A DNA stretch of 57,826 nucleotides from Porticoccaceae bacterium (GTDB lineage Bacteria > Pseudomonadota > Gammaproteobacteria > Pseudomonadales > Porticoccaceae), in contig JAQXBF010000029.1 of the NCBI GenBank assembly GCA_029252555.1, forward strand, positions 1 through 57,826, given 5' to 3'. The position numbers and the translations under genes were made by a program. Positions 1 to 7,987 of the stretch are shown in pieces. The number at the start of each line of letters is the position of its first letter. Positions within the stretch are counted from its first letter, which is position 1. The notes beneath the pieces were generated by a model. It did no database searches. It was given only the letters and a program-made list of their open reading frames with translations, and was not told the origin of the DNA.

Positions 1-743
1 GGCGCATCGGCTAGTGTCTTCATGAGAAGAGGCAGTTGATCATGGGGTAGGGCGGGGTGATGCCGTTCTTCTTTGGGTGCTTTGGCTTCTTTCACTTTCG
101 CTGCTGAGGTTAGTAAGCCAGCTAGGTGCCCCCTCCATTGCGCTGGGTTTTTATCTGCTCTTAGCCCTAGAGCCTCTGCTCTCGTGATGACAGCCTCGAT
201 ACGTCCTCTTACTCGATCTGCAGTCTCTGGCTTTTCATTCCAGATGGGGTTCAGGATGGCCAAAACATGGTCAGTATTAACCTCTGCGATTGGCAGATGG
301 CCTATGGTAGGGAAGGCGTAGGTTTCAATTGATCTGATCCACTGCTTATTGTGCTTCTGATTGGTCCAGCCAGCGCGTTTTTGCTCGTATGTATCGTATG
401 CTAGCTTTTCAAAGGTATTTTGCTTGAGCTTCTTATCAAGTGATTCCGTTTGTCGCTTGAGGTTTAGTCTATTTTTCTCCTCTAGCTTTGGGTCAATGCC
501 CTGTTTGATCTTGACTCGATACTCATCACATTTTGTTCTTGCCATACCAAGGGTATTAGTAACCCTGTCATAACCCCCTAAGCCTTTATAGTGGGTTTCA
601 CTATTGATCTGATAGCGCATACCAAAACTCATGGCACCTGATTTCTTTATAGTGAAATATAGGCCATCTCCTAGCGGATAACGCTTGGGTTCCTTAGCCT
701 TAATAATCGCATCGAGTTCCAGTTTGGTAATTCGCTTTGCCAT
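1..743 (-). CDS. Tyrosine recombinase / P4-type integrase, 3' part cut by window edge
   Basis: Reading leftward from an ATG at 743 the frame stays open to the window edge (about 247 residues, C-terminus missing). The protein begins MAKRITKLELDAI and runs into an arm-binding region of the DUF4102 type (GDGLYFTIKKSG, then MRYQINSETHYKGLGGYD). It continues to a core-binding SAM-like stretch and a linker with NPAQWRGHL and HHPALPHDQLP, wording typical of P4-family integrases just before the catalytic domain. The catalytic R-H-R-Y residues lie outside the window. The family inserts or excises genomic islands at the 3' ends of tRNA or tmRNA genes. A tRNA-Ser-like 3' end lies about 260 bases upstream of this start, so the gene probably sits at one border of an island that extends to the left. 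Family assignment is firm; activity cannot be judged. Confidence 0.85.
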   Translation of the reverse strand, partial: MAKRITKLELDAIIKAKEPKRYPLGDGLYFTIKKSGAMSFGMRYQINSETHYKGLGGYDRVTNTLGMARTKCDEYRVKIKQGIDPKLEEKNRLNLKRQTESLDKKLKQNTFEKLAYDTYEQKRAGWTNQKHNKQWIRSIETYAFPTIGHLPIAEVNTDHVLAILNPIWNEKPETADRVRGRIEAVITRAEALGLRADKNPAQWRGHLAGLLTSAAKVKEAKAPKEERHHPALPHDQLPLLMKTLADA

Positions 744-849
744 GGCTTCTTAACCTCTGCTTAGACGCTCTAGATTGCGTTTTAAGCGACTTTAAATTGA
801 TGTTTGAGTCAATCATGCTGGTACGAGCTAACATCCCTTACACTGCATC

Positions 850-873
850 AGAGTTACAGTTAGAGTTACAGTT
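850..873. repeat. Short direct repeat upstream of the integrase
   Basis: The unit agagttacagt occurs at 850-860 and again at 862-872, a period of 12 bases. It lies between the integrase start and the putative att core. Direct repeats in this position can be arm-type integrase binding sites, but here that is only inference. Confidence 0.35.
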
Positions 874-1002
874 GTCAACCAATACATAGCAATAGCTTAT
901 AGGGCAGTATAGGAGATTAATGGCCATAAAGTCAGCGTTTAAGCTGCATTGTAGGGGTTATAAAGTAAGTGATAGGATCGTATCGGAATGGAGTTAGGAA
1001 GA

Positions 1003-1016
1003 CTCTTTCTCCGCCA
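1003..1016 (+). other. Putative att site: 3' end of a tRNA-Ser gene (remnant copy)
   Basis: The bases ctctttctccgcca match the 3' acceptor end, including encoded CCA, of many gammaproteobacterial tRNA-Ser genes. The sequence to the left (gagttaggaaga) does not form a T-arm or any other tRNA part, so this is a fragment and not a gene. A terminator follows six bases later, as expected behind a tRNA. Integrases of the type encoded at 1-743 leave such a partial copy at one end of the island while the intact tRNA is at the other. The match is only 14 bases, so the call is moderate. Confidence 0.5.
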
Positions 1017-1021
1017 AAAAC

Positions 1022-1055
1022 AATCCCTCACATCAATATGTGGGGGATTTTTTTT
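1022..1055 (+). terminator. Rho-independent terminator behind the tRNA-Ser remnant
   Basis: A 12-bp stem (aatccctcacat at 1022-1033 with atgtgggggatt at 1038-1049, one G-T pair) closes the loop caat and runs into eight T residues. It is probably the original terminator of the interrupted tRNA-Ser locus. Confidence 0.8.
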
Positions 1056-1163
1056 GTTTGAGCAATAAGGGTGAGACCCCACCCCGAGTTCGCGAAAACG
1101 CAAGGTATTTTAGACGCCGCAGGTGACACTTGGGCTAAGTGACTTTAAACTCAACCTCAAATC

Positions 1164-1577
1164 TTACTGAGCAAGGATAATCGTCGCTTTAATATCATCA
1201 GCAGTCACACCACATGCCTCAAGGGATTTCGCCTGCATGGCCTTCCATTTGGCATCACCTTCTTGCCAAGCTACCACGCTTTGCATAGATGCAACCGAAA
1301 GATGGAGATCAACCGCTCCGATTACTCCCTCTCCAATCGTGGCTGGTGATGATGAATAGGATATTGGTGAAGCTTTAACTTCATAAGCGATCAAATCTTT
1401 AATGCTTGCCAACCCCGCGACTACATTTTTGCATGGGACTTCATAAACTACGACTACCTGACCCGCGGAAGCGACTGGAGCAAGTTTTTCTGAATCCTTA
1501 TGATGACCAGACAACGCCATACTAGAGACCACAAGACCAGTAAATAGAACTAAAAATCGATTTATCATATTAATCAC
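1164..1577 (-). CDS. Small secreted protein of unknown function, mature N-terminus GHH
   Basis: The 137-residue protein has an N-terminal signal peptide (hydrophobic core FLVLFTGLVVSS, likely cut after ALS at residue 23). The mature chain then starts Gly-His-His. The body has one predicted beta strand (QVVVVYEVPC) and two cysteines, C49 and C122, that could form a disulfide after export. I do not recognise a named domain. It lies divergently from the 254-residue gene at 1696, which has the same export signal, a mature DHH start and a similar early and late cysteine layout. The two are probably distant relatives. The His at mature position 3 would make an amino-terminal Cu/Ni-binding (ATCUN) motif if cleavage is as predicted. 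Function unknown. Confidence 0.75.
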   Translation of the reverse strand: MINMINRFLVLFTGLVVSSMALSGHHKDSEKLAPVASAGQVVVVYEVPCKNVVAGLASIKDLIAYEVKASPISYSSSPATIGEGVIGAVDLHLSVASMQSVVAWQEGDAKWKAMQAKSLEACGVTADDIKATIILAQ

Positions 1578-1695
1578 ACCTTTTTTATTGTCGGTTTACA
1601 GGATTTTCAGTCTGCCCGAATCTATGTTAGTGTCGAAAACTCTGAGCGACTATAGATAGAAATAAAACTTATTACAATAACTAGGGATTATCATT

Positions 1696-2460
1696 ATGAG
1701 TAACCAACTTACCAAGATTGTTCTAGCGATTATAGTATTTGCCTCCACTTCACTTGCCATAGCAGACCACCATGCGGCACCGTCCTCTGCTGCGCTGGAG
1801 GCCTTTTTCTGTAACTTCGAAAAAGGTAAAGATATGGATGACCTGTTAAAAGTGACGGCCGAATGGGATAAATGGATAGATACCAGTGAGTCGAACCCGT
1901 ATAGCGCCTATATTATGCAGCCTGTCATAAGTACTGGAGCAGACTTCCCATACGACTATTTTTGGTTAGGCGTTGGACAAAACCATCAAGCTATGGGGGA
2001 AAGTGCTGACGAGTGGATGAAGAATGGAGGCAAAATAGCCGCAAAATTTGATGCTGTGGCTCCCTGTGACACTCATATATTAATGACGAGCCAGATTATC
2101 AAGCCAGGAAATAATAATGGCAAAGGTGGGTTTGCTCAGATATCAGCCTGCGAGCTAAAAGATGGAGCAAGCATGGAGTCATTGATGGCTGCAGATAAAA
2201 AATGGGTTAGCTGGATGACCGATAATAAAATGCCGGGAGGCTTGGCCCGTTGGTTTGGTGGAGTGGGTGAGGCGAGAGACAGCACCACCGATTTTTACAG
2301 CGTTTATTTGGCAGAAAGCTTGGGTCAGCGAGGTAAAGCGCAGGACATGATGATGGCTGGCGGCAGTGCAGCTCTCAGCTCTATTTATGGGGATCTTATG
2401 ACCTGCGATGTTCCCCGTGTCTACCACGGAACTCCGGTCGGCGGTAAAACTGCCAGCTGA
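1696..2460 (+). CDS. Secreted protein with an internal tandem duplication, mature N-terminus DHH
   Basis: The 254-residue protein has a signal peptide ending in AIA (residue 23), giving a mature start Asp-His-His. The mature chain consists of two related halves. Each begins with a cysteine followed by an acidic helix with a W-x-x-W or W-x-x-x-W pattern (C39 with AEWDKW; C152 with KKWVSW). Each ends with a second cysteine exactly 85 residues later (C124, C237). The offset between halves is 113 residues. The arrangement suggests two copies of a small alpha/beta domain, each with a disulfide, perhaps of the dimeric alpha-beta-barrel kind, but I cannot name the family. A terminator follows at 2482. 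The neighbouring minus-strand gene at 1164 resembles one half. Secreted location is well supported; function is unknown. Confidence 0.8.
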   Translation: MSNQLTKIVLAIIVFASTSLAIADHHAAPSSAALEAFFCNFEKGKDMDDLLKVTAEWDKWIDTSESNPYSAYIMQPVISTGADFPYDYFWLGVGQNHQAMGESADEWMKNGGKIAAKFDAVAPCDTHILMTSQIIKPGNNNGKGGFAQISACELKDGASMESLMAADKKWVSWMTDNKMPGGLARWFGGVGEARDSTTDFYSVYLAESLGQRGKAQDMMMAGGSAALSSIYGDLMTCDVPRVYHGTPVGGKTAS

Positions 2461-2481
2461 GTTTTTAACGATTACAATAGG

Positions 2482-2513
2482 CCCTCACAAAGTGATTTGT
2501 GAGGGTTTTTTTT
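2482..2513 (+). terminator. Rho-independent terminator after the duplicated secreted protein
   Basis: A perfect 10-bp stem (ccctcacaaa at 2482-2491, tttgtgaggg at 2496-2505) with a gtga tetraloop is followed by eight T residues. It starts 21 bases after the stop codon. Confidence 0.9.
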
Positions 2514-2557
2514 AGGAGGAACCGGCCAACACAAACCCAGTTTGTGGCAGATTGGGC

Positions 2558-3460
2558 TCAATGCCTTAACTCAAATTGCCCATGGGTCTCCTGCCAGGCC
2601 CGCTTTAATACAAATTCCCGATTTAATCCTATGGGCACAATAAGTTTGAGAGGCATATAGCCCTTATCTTCAGTCAAACGGTCACTTGCCAGAGTGTCTT
2701 CCAGAGAAATACCTTCCTTTAAAGCCCATTTGCCAATGGCAGCCAGCTGCACCATAAAGGCTTGGAATTGTTTTAGGCCCTGCCTGCCAGTGACCGGACC
2801 ATGGCCTGGAATAACATGGTCAAAATCTAGCTGCATAATTTGATCAATGCTACTGCTCCAAGCTTGCACAGAACCACCAGCCTCAAGGTCAATATTGGGA
2901 TAGTGATGATAGAAATAGAGGTCTCCTGTATGGATAGTTTTGTCCTCGACCATTAACACCACAAGATCACCATCAGTGTGGCCACGCCCTGGGTGCATCA
3001 GTCGCAATGTCTTGTTTCCAAGGTTGAAATCCATCACATCATCAAAGGTTTCATTGGGCATCAAAGCTTCTGCTCCGGCGAAATACGCCATATCGGTTTG
3101 CTCAAGATGGTTCCTGGTTCTATTGGTCGCAACAACCCGAGTTCCCACATCGAAAGCTGGGTTACCGTGGGTATGATCCAGATGATAATGGGTATTGATA
3201 ATCATAATGACTGGGGTGCCGGTCAGTTTTTCCGCAACCTGTTTGATACGTTCGCCCTGATAGTGCAGCGTCATACTGTCAATAATTACCGTGCCCTTGC
3301 TAGTACCTAAAACGCCTACATTACCTCCAAGCCCATATAAAACATGGAGATCATCCGTCACTTTCTCAACGGTAAGTTTGTGCATCTGTATGAAAATATA
3401 GCCGCCGAGAAAAAGCATAACACCCAGAGAAGTAACAGCCACTTTTTTCCAAATACCCAT
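2558..3460 (-). CDS. Membrane-anchored MBL-fold metallohydrolase
   Basis: The 300-residue protein has an uncleaved-looking hydrophobic segment (residues 8-25) and then a metallo-beta-lactamase fold. Metal-binding motifs are visible: HYHLDH at 91-96, the histidine of GRGHTDGD near 161, the aspartate of IHTGD near 180, and the histidine of IPGHGP near 220. This set is typical of the periplasmic or quinoprotein-relay MBL group, which includes broad hydrolases and some B3-like beta-lactamases. The substrate cannot be told. It is transcribed toward the preceding secreted protein gene and diverges from the CehA-like gene at 3588. An alternative name would be hydroxyacylglutathione-hydrolase-like protein, but the N-terminal anchor argues for a periplasmic role. 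Confidence 0.85.
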   Translation of the reverse strand: MGIWKKVAVTSLGVMLFLGGYIFIQMHKLTVEKVTDDLHVLYGLGGNVGVLGTSKGTVIIDSMTLHYQGERIKQVAEKLTGTPVIMIINTHYHLDHTHGNPAFDVGTRVVATNRTRNHLEQTDMAYFAGAEALMPNETFDDVMDFNLGNKTLRLMHPGRGHTDGDLVVLMVEDKTIHTGDLYFYHHYPNIDLEAGGSVQAWSSSIDQIMQLDFDHVIPGHGPVTGRQGLKQFQAFMVQLAAIGKWALKEGISLEDTLASDRLTEDKGYMPLKLIVPIGLNREFVLKRAWQETHGQFELRH

Positions 3461-3587
3461 AGGAACAGCCTTTATTTTTTGATCTCTTAGTCTAAACCAA
3501 GATAGGGTTTATGTATCTAAAACCTTGAACAAACTCTTGAGGCTGTTTAATCTCTAAGTCACCTAATAACCAGAATAAAACTATCCT

Positions 3588-6008
3588 ATGAAAAACCTAA
3601 GGTTAATCCTATTGCCGCTGTTAATGTTCTCGCTTGTGACTCAGGCAGAATGGACTAACCGATACCCAAAGGTTGATGGGCAGAGGCACCATATTTATCT
3701 AGAAAGCTATGAGCTCCCCATACTATCCTCTGGCCCCAAATACCCAGCGGCATCTCCAGATGGTCAGTCTTTAGCATTTGCCTCGAACGGCTGGATTTGG
3801 ATTCTTGATCTTAAAACCAATGTGGCTAAAAGAGTGACAGCTGGTATATCTATTGATGGCCGGCCACGCTGGTCACCAGATAGTAGCCGATTGGCTTTTG
3901 TAGCAGATACAGGAACAGATTCAGCCATTACTGTACTCAATATTAAAACTGGGGATAGTTTGGAAATCGATACAGAAAAAATTGATTTAGACCCAGAATT
4001 TTCGGCGGATGGAAAATCTTTGTATCTCAGCTCTGGCAAAGAGGGTGTGCTGGACATTTGGCAATACAGTTTTTCCTCCGGTATTTTTAATAAGATCACG
4101 GAGCTGGATGGGCATTCTAGAAACCCAAGGTTATCCAGTGATGGGGCGAGCCTTTATTTTAGTCATTTGGATTGGCCTGAGCGGCAAATACGGGTTCGCT
4201 CTCTGGCCGATGGCAAAGAGAAGGTGCTAAAGACAGTCAGTATTGCCGGGCAATTTGGCTTCGATATTCATCCCCTTAGAGATGTTTTGGCTTATGCATG
4301 GCCAGTCCATGACGACCTTAACTTGGTTGTTGCAGACGTTAATGATCTGGCACCGGTAAATAATCTGACTCCCGGTAAAACTTATGTTCAGGGCCCAGCT
4401 TGGAGTTCCGACGGGCAGACTATTTATTACAGCGAGCCTGACAAGCATCAGCAATTTAAGCTGATGTCGGTGCCAGTCTATGGTGGAAGCGCAAAAGAAG
4501 TGCCGATTAAAAAATGGGATTGGGGGCAAGAAAGAACAGTGGTTAAAGTAGTCACCAAACTCAATGGCAAGGTGACCCCCACAAGATTGTCTGTCAAAGG
4601 GCCAACTGGCCATGCTATTCCTAATACCTTGGGAGCAACCTACTTTGACTCGCAAAATGGAGAGCATTATTTTTATAGCGATGGCTCTGTAGAGATTGAG
4701 GTTCCCGTAGGTGAGATAACAGTAAAGGCGGTCCATGGACTTATGGGCATGGCTGTTTCCGTCACCTCTGTGGCAGCAGCTTCTCAAAGCAATAAAATTG
4801 TTATTCCCGTTACGGAAGTTTGGGAGGCGCGAGCTGCTGGCTATAAGTCGGCAGACTTCCATCTGCACCTGAACTATGACGGCCCATATAGGCAGGTAAC
4901 CAGCGATATAGAACCACTGCTTGCAGGAGAGAATCTCGATTTGGCTACACCACAGGCTGCCAATCTGCACAACCGGCTTATGGACAAAGAGTTTCTTGGG
5001 GATACAGTGGCGACTAAAAATGGTGGCCTTATTCGATTTGCCCAAGAAGTACGGTCACATTTTCACGGCCATATCGGTGTGGTCGGCCCCACTGAATTTT
5101 ACTTTCCCTGGTTTTGGGGGCCAGGTTATCCAAAGCATAATGACGGCAATCTATCCAATGTTGATGTTATGAAATTTGTCTCGTCACACCCAGATAGCAT
5201 TGGCACCTATGTACATCCGATAGCTACAGATATTAATCCTTTTGAGGGAGCAAACGGCACCAGTATTCCGCTGGAATTTATTCCCGATGGAATTCTCTCT
5301 GAGAATGTAGGTTTGGAGCTTGTCTGTGCCTGGAGTGACGCACTTGGTACCTCAGAGCTATGGTATCGCTTACTCAATGTAGGCAGGCCAGTTATCGCCA
5401 TGGCGGGTACTGACATGTTCGTTGATTTCCATCGAACTCCGGCTATTGGAACAGCTAGAGTTTATGTCCAGCAGAGCAAGCGCAGAACCCAATGGAGCCC
5501 ATATATCAGTGCTGTTAAGCAAGGCCGTAGTTTTGTCACCAATTCACCGGTCTTACTCTTAACCCTTGATAATCAGGCCCGCCCTGGGGATGTGGTTGAG
5601 GGTGGGAAAAAGTCATTCAGATTAGAGGTTGCCTCATCTATTGCCTTTGACAGAGTTGAGATACTGGTCAATGGTGCGGTTGTTTGGTCTGATAAAGGTC
5701 TTAATCGGGGAGAGTCACGGCAATTTAGTGGTCACTTAATATTGCCCGCAGGTGGGTGGGTTGCGGCTCGTGCTTATGGTGGCGAAACATCTTGGCCCTT
5801 GATGGACAGTTACCCCTTTGGCCATACCTCACCAGTGTGGATAAATGAAATTGGCAGCACTGACCCTATTGCCAAGGCACAGGCTCAGGTGGAACTTCTC
5901 GGGGCGTTAAATCAGCTTGAAGCTCATGCGCAGCAAACTTATGGTGATGAAGATATTTCAAAGTTGATGGGGAGATTAAAAAGTGCCAAAGCGGTTCTAG
6001 CTAATTAG
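3588..6008 (+). CDS. Secreted CehA/McbA-family metallohydrolase with N-terminal TolB-like propeller
   Basis: The 806-residue protein has a signal peptide (about residues 1-21). Residues 45-300 form PD40/TolB-like repeats (SPDGQSLAFASNG, SPDSSRLAFVAD, SADGKSLYLSS, SSDGASLYFS, SSDGQTIYYS). A metal-dependent PHP-like hydrolase domain of the CehA/McbA type starts near 421 with ADFHLHLNYDGP and runs to about 690, with further metal-ligand candidates in SHFHGHIG and TDMFVDFHR. A C-terminal beta domain follows. CehA and McbA hydrolyse carbaryl, but the wider family is mostly uncharacterised phosphodiesterase- or amidase-like enzymes of Gram-negative periplasms. It is divergent from the MBL gene. No strong Shine-Dalgarno sequence is visible before this ATG, but the signal peptide fixes the start region. 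Confidence 0.85.
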   Translation: MKNLRLILLPLLMFSLVTQAEWTNRYPKVDGQRHHIYLESYELPILSSGPKYPAASPDGQSLAFASNGWIWILDLKTNVAKRVTAGISIDGRPRWSPDSSRLAFVADTGTDSAITVLNIKTGDSLEIDTEKIDLDPEFSADGKSLYLSSGKEGVLDIWQYSFSSGIFNKITELDGHSRNPRLSSDGASLYFSHLDWPERQIRVRSLADGKEKVLKTVSIAGQFGFDIHPLRDVLAYAWPVHDDLNLVVADVNDLAPVNNLTPGKTYVQGPAWSSDGQTIYYSEPDKHQQFKLMSVPVYGGSAKEVPIKKWDWGQERTVVKVVTKLNGKVTPTRLSVKGPTGHAIPNTLGATYFDSQNGEHYFYSDGSVEIEVPVGEITVKAVHGLMGMAVSVTSVAAASQSNKIVIPVTEVWEARAAGYKSADFHLHLNYDGPYRQVTSDIEPLLAGENLDLATPQAANLHNRLMDKEFLGDTVATKNGGLIRFAQEVRSHFHGHIGVVGPTEFYFPWFWGPGYPKHNDGNLSNVDVMKFVSSHPDSIGTYVHPIATDINPFEGANGTSIPLEFIPDGILSENVGLELVCAWSDALGTSELWYRLLNVGRPVIAMAGTDMFVDFHRTPAIGTARVYVQQSKRRTQWSPYISAVKQGRSFVTNSPVLLLTLDNQARPGDVVEGGKKSFRLEVASSIAFDRVEILVNGAVVWSDKGLNRGESRQFSGHLILPAGGWVAARAYGGETSWPLMDSYPFGHTSPVWINEIGSTDPIAKAQAQVELLGALNQLEAHAQQTYGDEDISKLMGRLKSAKAVLAN

Positions 6009-6206
6009 CGAGTTAGCTTTTAGTTATTCCGAATCAGCTCTACGTCTAAATATCGGTTCGCTGTTGCGCATGTGCAGAGCTTCTGAGATAGTGCAGTGGC
6101 ACAATTATAAAAACAATCTAATATTAGAATAGGTTTCCACATAAGGGTGTTAAAGTTTTTATGCAAGCAAAATTAATCCAACTTCAAACTTGTCTGAGGA
6201 AAATTT

Positions 6207-6935
6207 ATGAAACTTAATAAAATCATTATTGCCGCAATAACATTATGTTTTAGCCAACTATCACTGGCTGGCCACCACGGCGACAAAGCCAGCCCAAATG
6301 AAGCTGTTGTCAAAGGCTGGGTTGAAGCGAGAGTCGCTGGCCAGAAAGAAAATATTGCCTATGTAGAGAAACATATGGCTGAGGATGGCTTATTCTATGG
6401 CGGGCGCTATGTAGGTTTTGGTTTTAATTTTGACCCTGTTGATACCGGTAAAATGGTGGTAAGCCGCCTTATTGAAGATAGCCCAGCGTCAAAAGCTCTT
6501 CAAGTAGGTGATGAGTTTACAGTTGTGAATGGCGTTGAAGTTAATTCGGCCAATATGGATAAACTCTCTTTCCGAGGCAAGCCTGGGGAGCCTGTGAAAG
6601 CGACCATTAAACGCGCTGGTAAAATGCAGAATATAGAAGTGTCCCGGGGCATTATTTCAAATATCAGTTCCAAGGCTGTTCTAATTGATGATCTTAACAA
6701 TGCTAATGCCGACGACTGGACCTCGAAAGCAAAAGTTGTTGAAATGTTGAGTAAAGGCAATGTGGTCTATGTTTGGACCACTGTTAATGATGCAGATCCT
6801 GTCAATGACTTACCATTTGAGTCGCATGTGGTGACTCGTTATGAATTTAATGACAGCGGTTTAGTGGTTGGAGTTGGCGCTTTATCTGAAGATCGATTTG
6901 TACTTGAGCAGACAGGATATACTGTTTCAAGATAA
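6207..6935 (+). CDS. Secreted PDZ-domain protein, mature N-terminus GHH
   Basis: The 242-residue protein has a signal peptide ending SLA (residue 21), so the mature chain starts Gly-His-His. A PDZ domain spans about residues 70-150 (GFGFNFDP, the hydrophobic strand VVSRLIEDSPA, VGDEFTVVNGVEV, then VKATIKRAGK). The flanks (a helix with VKGWVEARVAGQKENIAYVEKHM, broken here as VKGWVEARVAG, and C-terminal strands such as VTRYEFNDSGLV) resemble the two ends of a SnoaL/NTF2-like fold, so the PDZ may be inserted in it. That part is inference. No protease domain is present. A Shine-Dalgarno-like gagga lies 9 bases before the ATG. It stands alone between the CehA-like gene and a terminator at 7023. 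Probably a periplasmic binding or scaffold protein. Confidence 0.8.
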   Translation: MKLNKIIIAAITLCFSQLSLAGHHGDKASPNEAVVKGWVEARVAGQKENIAYVEKHMAEDGLFYGGRYVGFGFNFDPVDTGKMVVSRLIEDSPASKALQVGDEFTVVNGVEVNSANMDKLSFRGKPGEPVKATIKRAGKMQNIEVSRGIISNISSKAVLIDDLNNANADDWTSKAKVVEMLSKGNVVYVWTTVNDADPVNDLPFESHVVTRYEFNDSGLVVGVGALSEDRFVLEQTGYTVSR

Positions 6936-7022
6936 GGGTCTGATGTAAAAATTAGGCTAAAGATCGAAGGACAAGAGGCAAGTTGTTTAAAGCAGCTTTT
7001 GATTCTACTTCTCTCTATAAAA

Positions 7023-7055
7023 AACCTCTGTGGTAATAACACAGAGGTTTTTTTT
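7023..7055 (+). terminator. Bidirectional terminator between the PDZ gene and the Crp/Fnr gene
   Basis: A perfect 10-bp stem (aacctctgtg at 7023-7032, cacagaggtt at 7040-7049) with a 7-base loop is flanked by A residues on the left and eight T residues on the right. It can stop transcripts from both the PDZ gene and the convergent regulator gene. Confidence 0.9.
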
Positions 7056-7141
7056 AATTTAAAAAAAACGGCTAACGGGCAACCGATAATATGCCCTCTC
7101 TTAATATTACAGGCTCCGCTTGCCCTTATTGACAGTATCAA

Positions 7142-7762
7142 TCAACAGCCTACGGGATAAAATCTCGAGCTGCCAATAGAAACACGAGAAACCCCAAGTG
7201 AGTGAGCGAGATCGACCTGTCGCAAATGCACAAGATCAGCATTATCGACACCCTCGCTGACACTTAGAATCTGTTGGGCGACGCGCGCCAACAGAGGCAT
7301 GCCCAGAGTATCACCAATGTAAGTCAACATAGTCTGTACCCTCATGCATGATACGGCCATTAATGCTTTGAAAAAATTCAGAGAACTAGTCATTAATTGA
7401 TCAACGTTTGCCCGCGACAATTTCTGCACAACAACATCACTCTCGGCGATTGCATCATGAATCACATTAAGATTGAGGAAAATCTCAGACTCGCCAAATG
7501 TATGGCCTGGGCCAAGACGGGCAAGGTTGAATTGTGATCCGTCTACTCCCTTGACACCGAGTTGTACCATGCCTTCGTCTATTAGGTAAATATGGTCGGT
7601 TGGCTTCCCACGACTCTCGATCACAGCCCCTTTTTCGAAATGCACCGATTCTGCGAGATCACGAACCTGGGCCACAGCACTGGTGTCGGCGAACGTGGTA
7701 AATTTTACAATAGAGTAGTCAAGTGGAGTAAGCATATGTTTAAAAAGTAAAGGATTTACCAT
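7142..7762 (-). CDS. Crp/Fnr-family transcription regulator with an apparently frameshifted C-terminus
   Basis: The 206-residue product has a cyclic-nucleotide-binding-type beta roll (about 25-130: FEKGAVIESRGKPTDHIYLIDEG is read here as GAVIESRGKPTDHIYLI, then GPGHTFGESEIFL), a long dimer helix, and the first part of a winged helix (LRQVDLAHSLGVSRVSIG). At that point, in the recognition helix, the frame changes to SSRFYPVGC and stops. A shifted frame continues QLEILSRRLLID and ends RSL at a stop at 7107, which matches the expected end of the family. So the gene carries a small deletion of one or four bases, or a sequencing error. In this frame DNA binding would be lost. The gene diverges from the thiolase fusion at 7988, its likely target region when intact. 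The start could also be the internal ATG at 7735. Confidence 0.75.
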   Translation of the reverse strand: MVNPLLFKHMLTPLDYSIVKFTTFADTSAVAQVRDLAESVHFEKGAVIESRGKPTDHIYLIDEGMVQLGVKGVDGSQFNLARLGPGHTFGESEIFLNLNVIHDAIAESDVVVQKLSRANVDQLMTSSLNFFKALMAVSCMRVQTMLTYIGDTLGMPLLARVAQQILSVSEGVDNADLVHLRQVDLAHSLGVSRVSIGSSRFYPVGC

Positions 7763-7987
7763 TTTCTGTCAAGACTGGTTCCATCGCCAAAGCAGCATGA
7801 CATAAGCACCCGCGCTTTTAAGAAAATAGCCGGACGTAAGCATCGTTCGACCTATGGTGTGGAGCTATAGATAGGCATCTGTTTTCATGCATATGGGCAT
7901 AAAATGCAAACTAATTTGCTTTTAGATGGCGGGTTTTCTTGATACTGTCGATCTTTGATTTGACAGGATTTTTTAAAACAAGCAATT

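Larger units (their letters stand above)
744..1163. other. Non-coding border of the integrated element
   Basis: This 420-base stretch has no convincing gene. It holds a short direct repeat at 850-873, a tRNA-like 3' end at 1003-1016 and a strong terminator at 1022-1055. Between 1056 and 1163 I see nothing recognisable. I read the stretch as the int upstream region plus the att junction, with ordinary host chromosome beginning after the tRNA-like end. Confidence 0.45.

Noticed and set aside
4227-5045. Minus-strand frame of 272 residues inside the CehA-like gene
   Set aside because: The plus-strand protein has clear domains across this range; the minus frame has no recognisable motif.
6171-6227. 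18-residue frame overlapping the PDZ gene start
   Set aside because: No ribosome site and too short; the overlap alone is not evidence.
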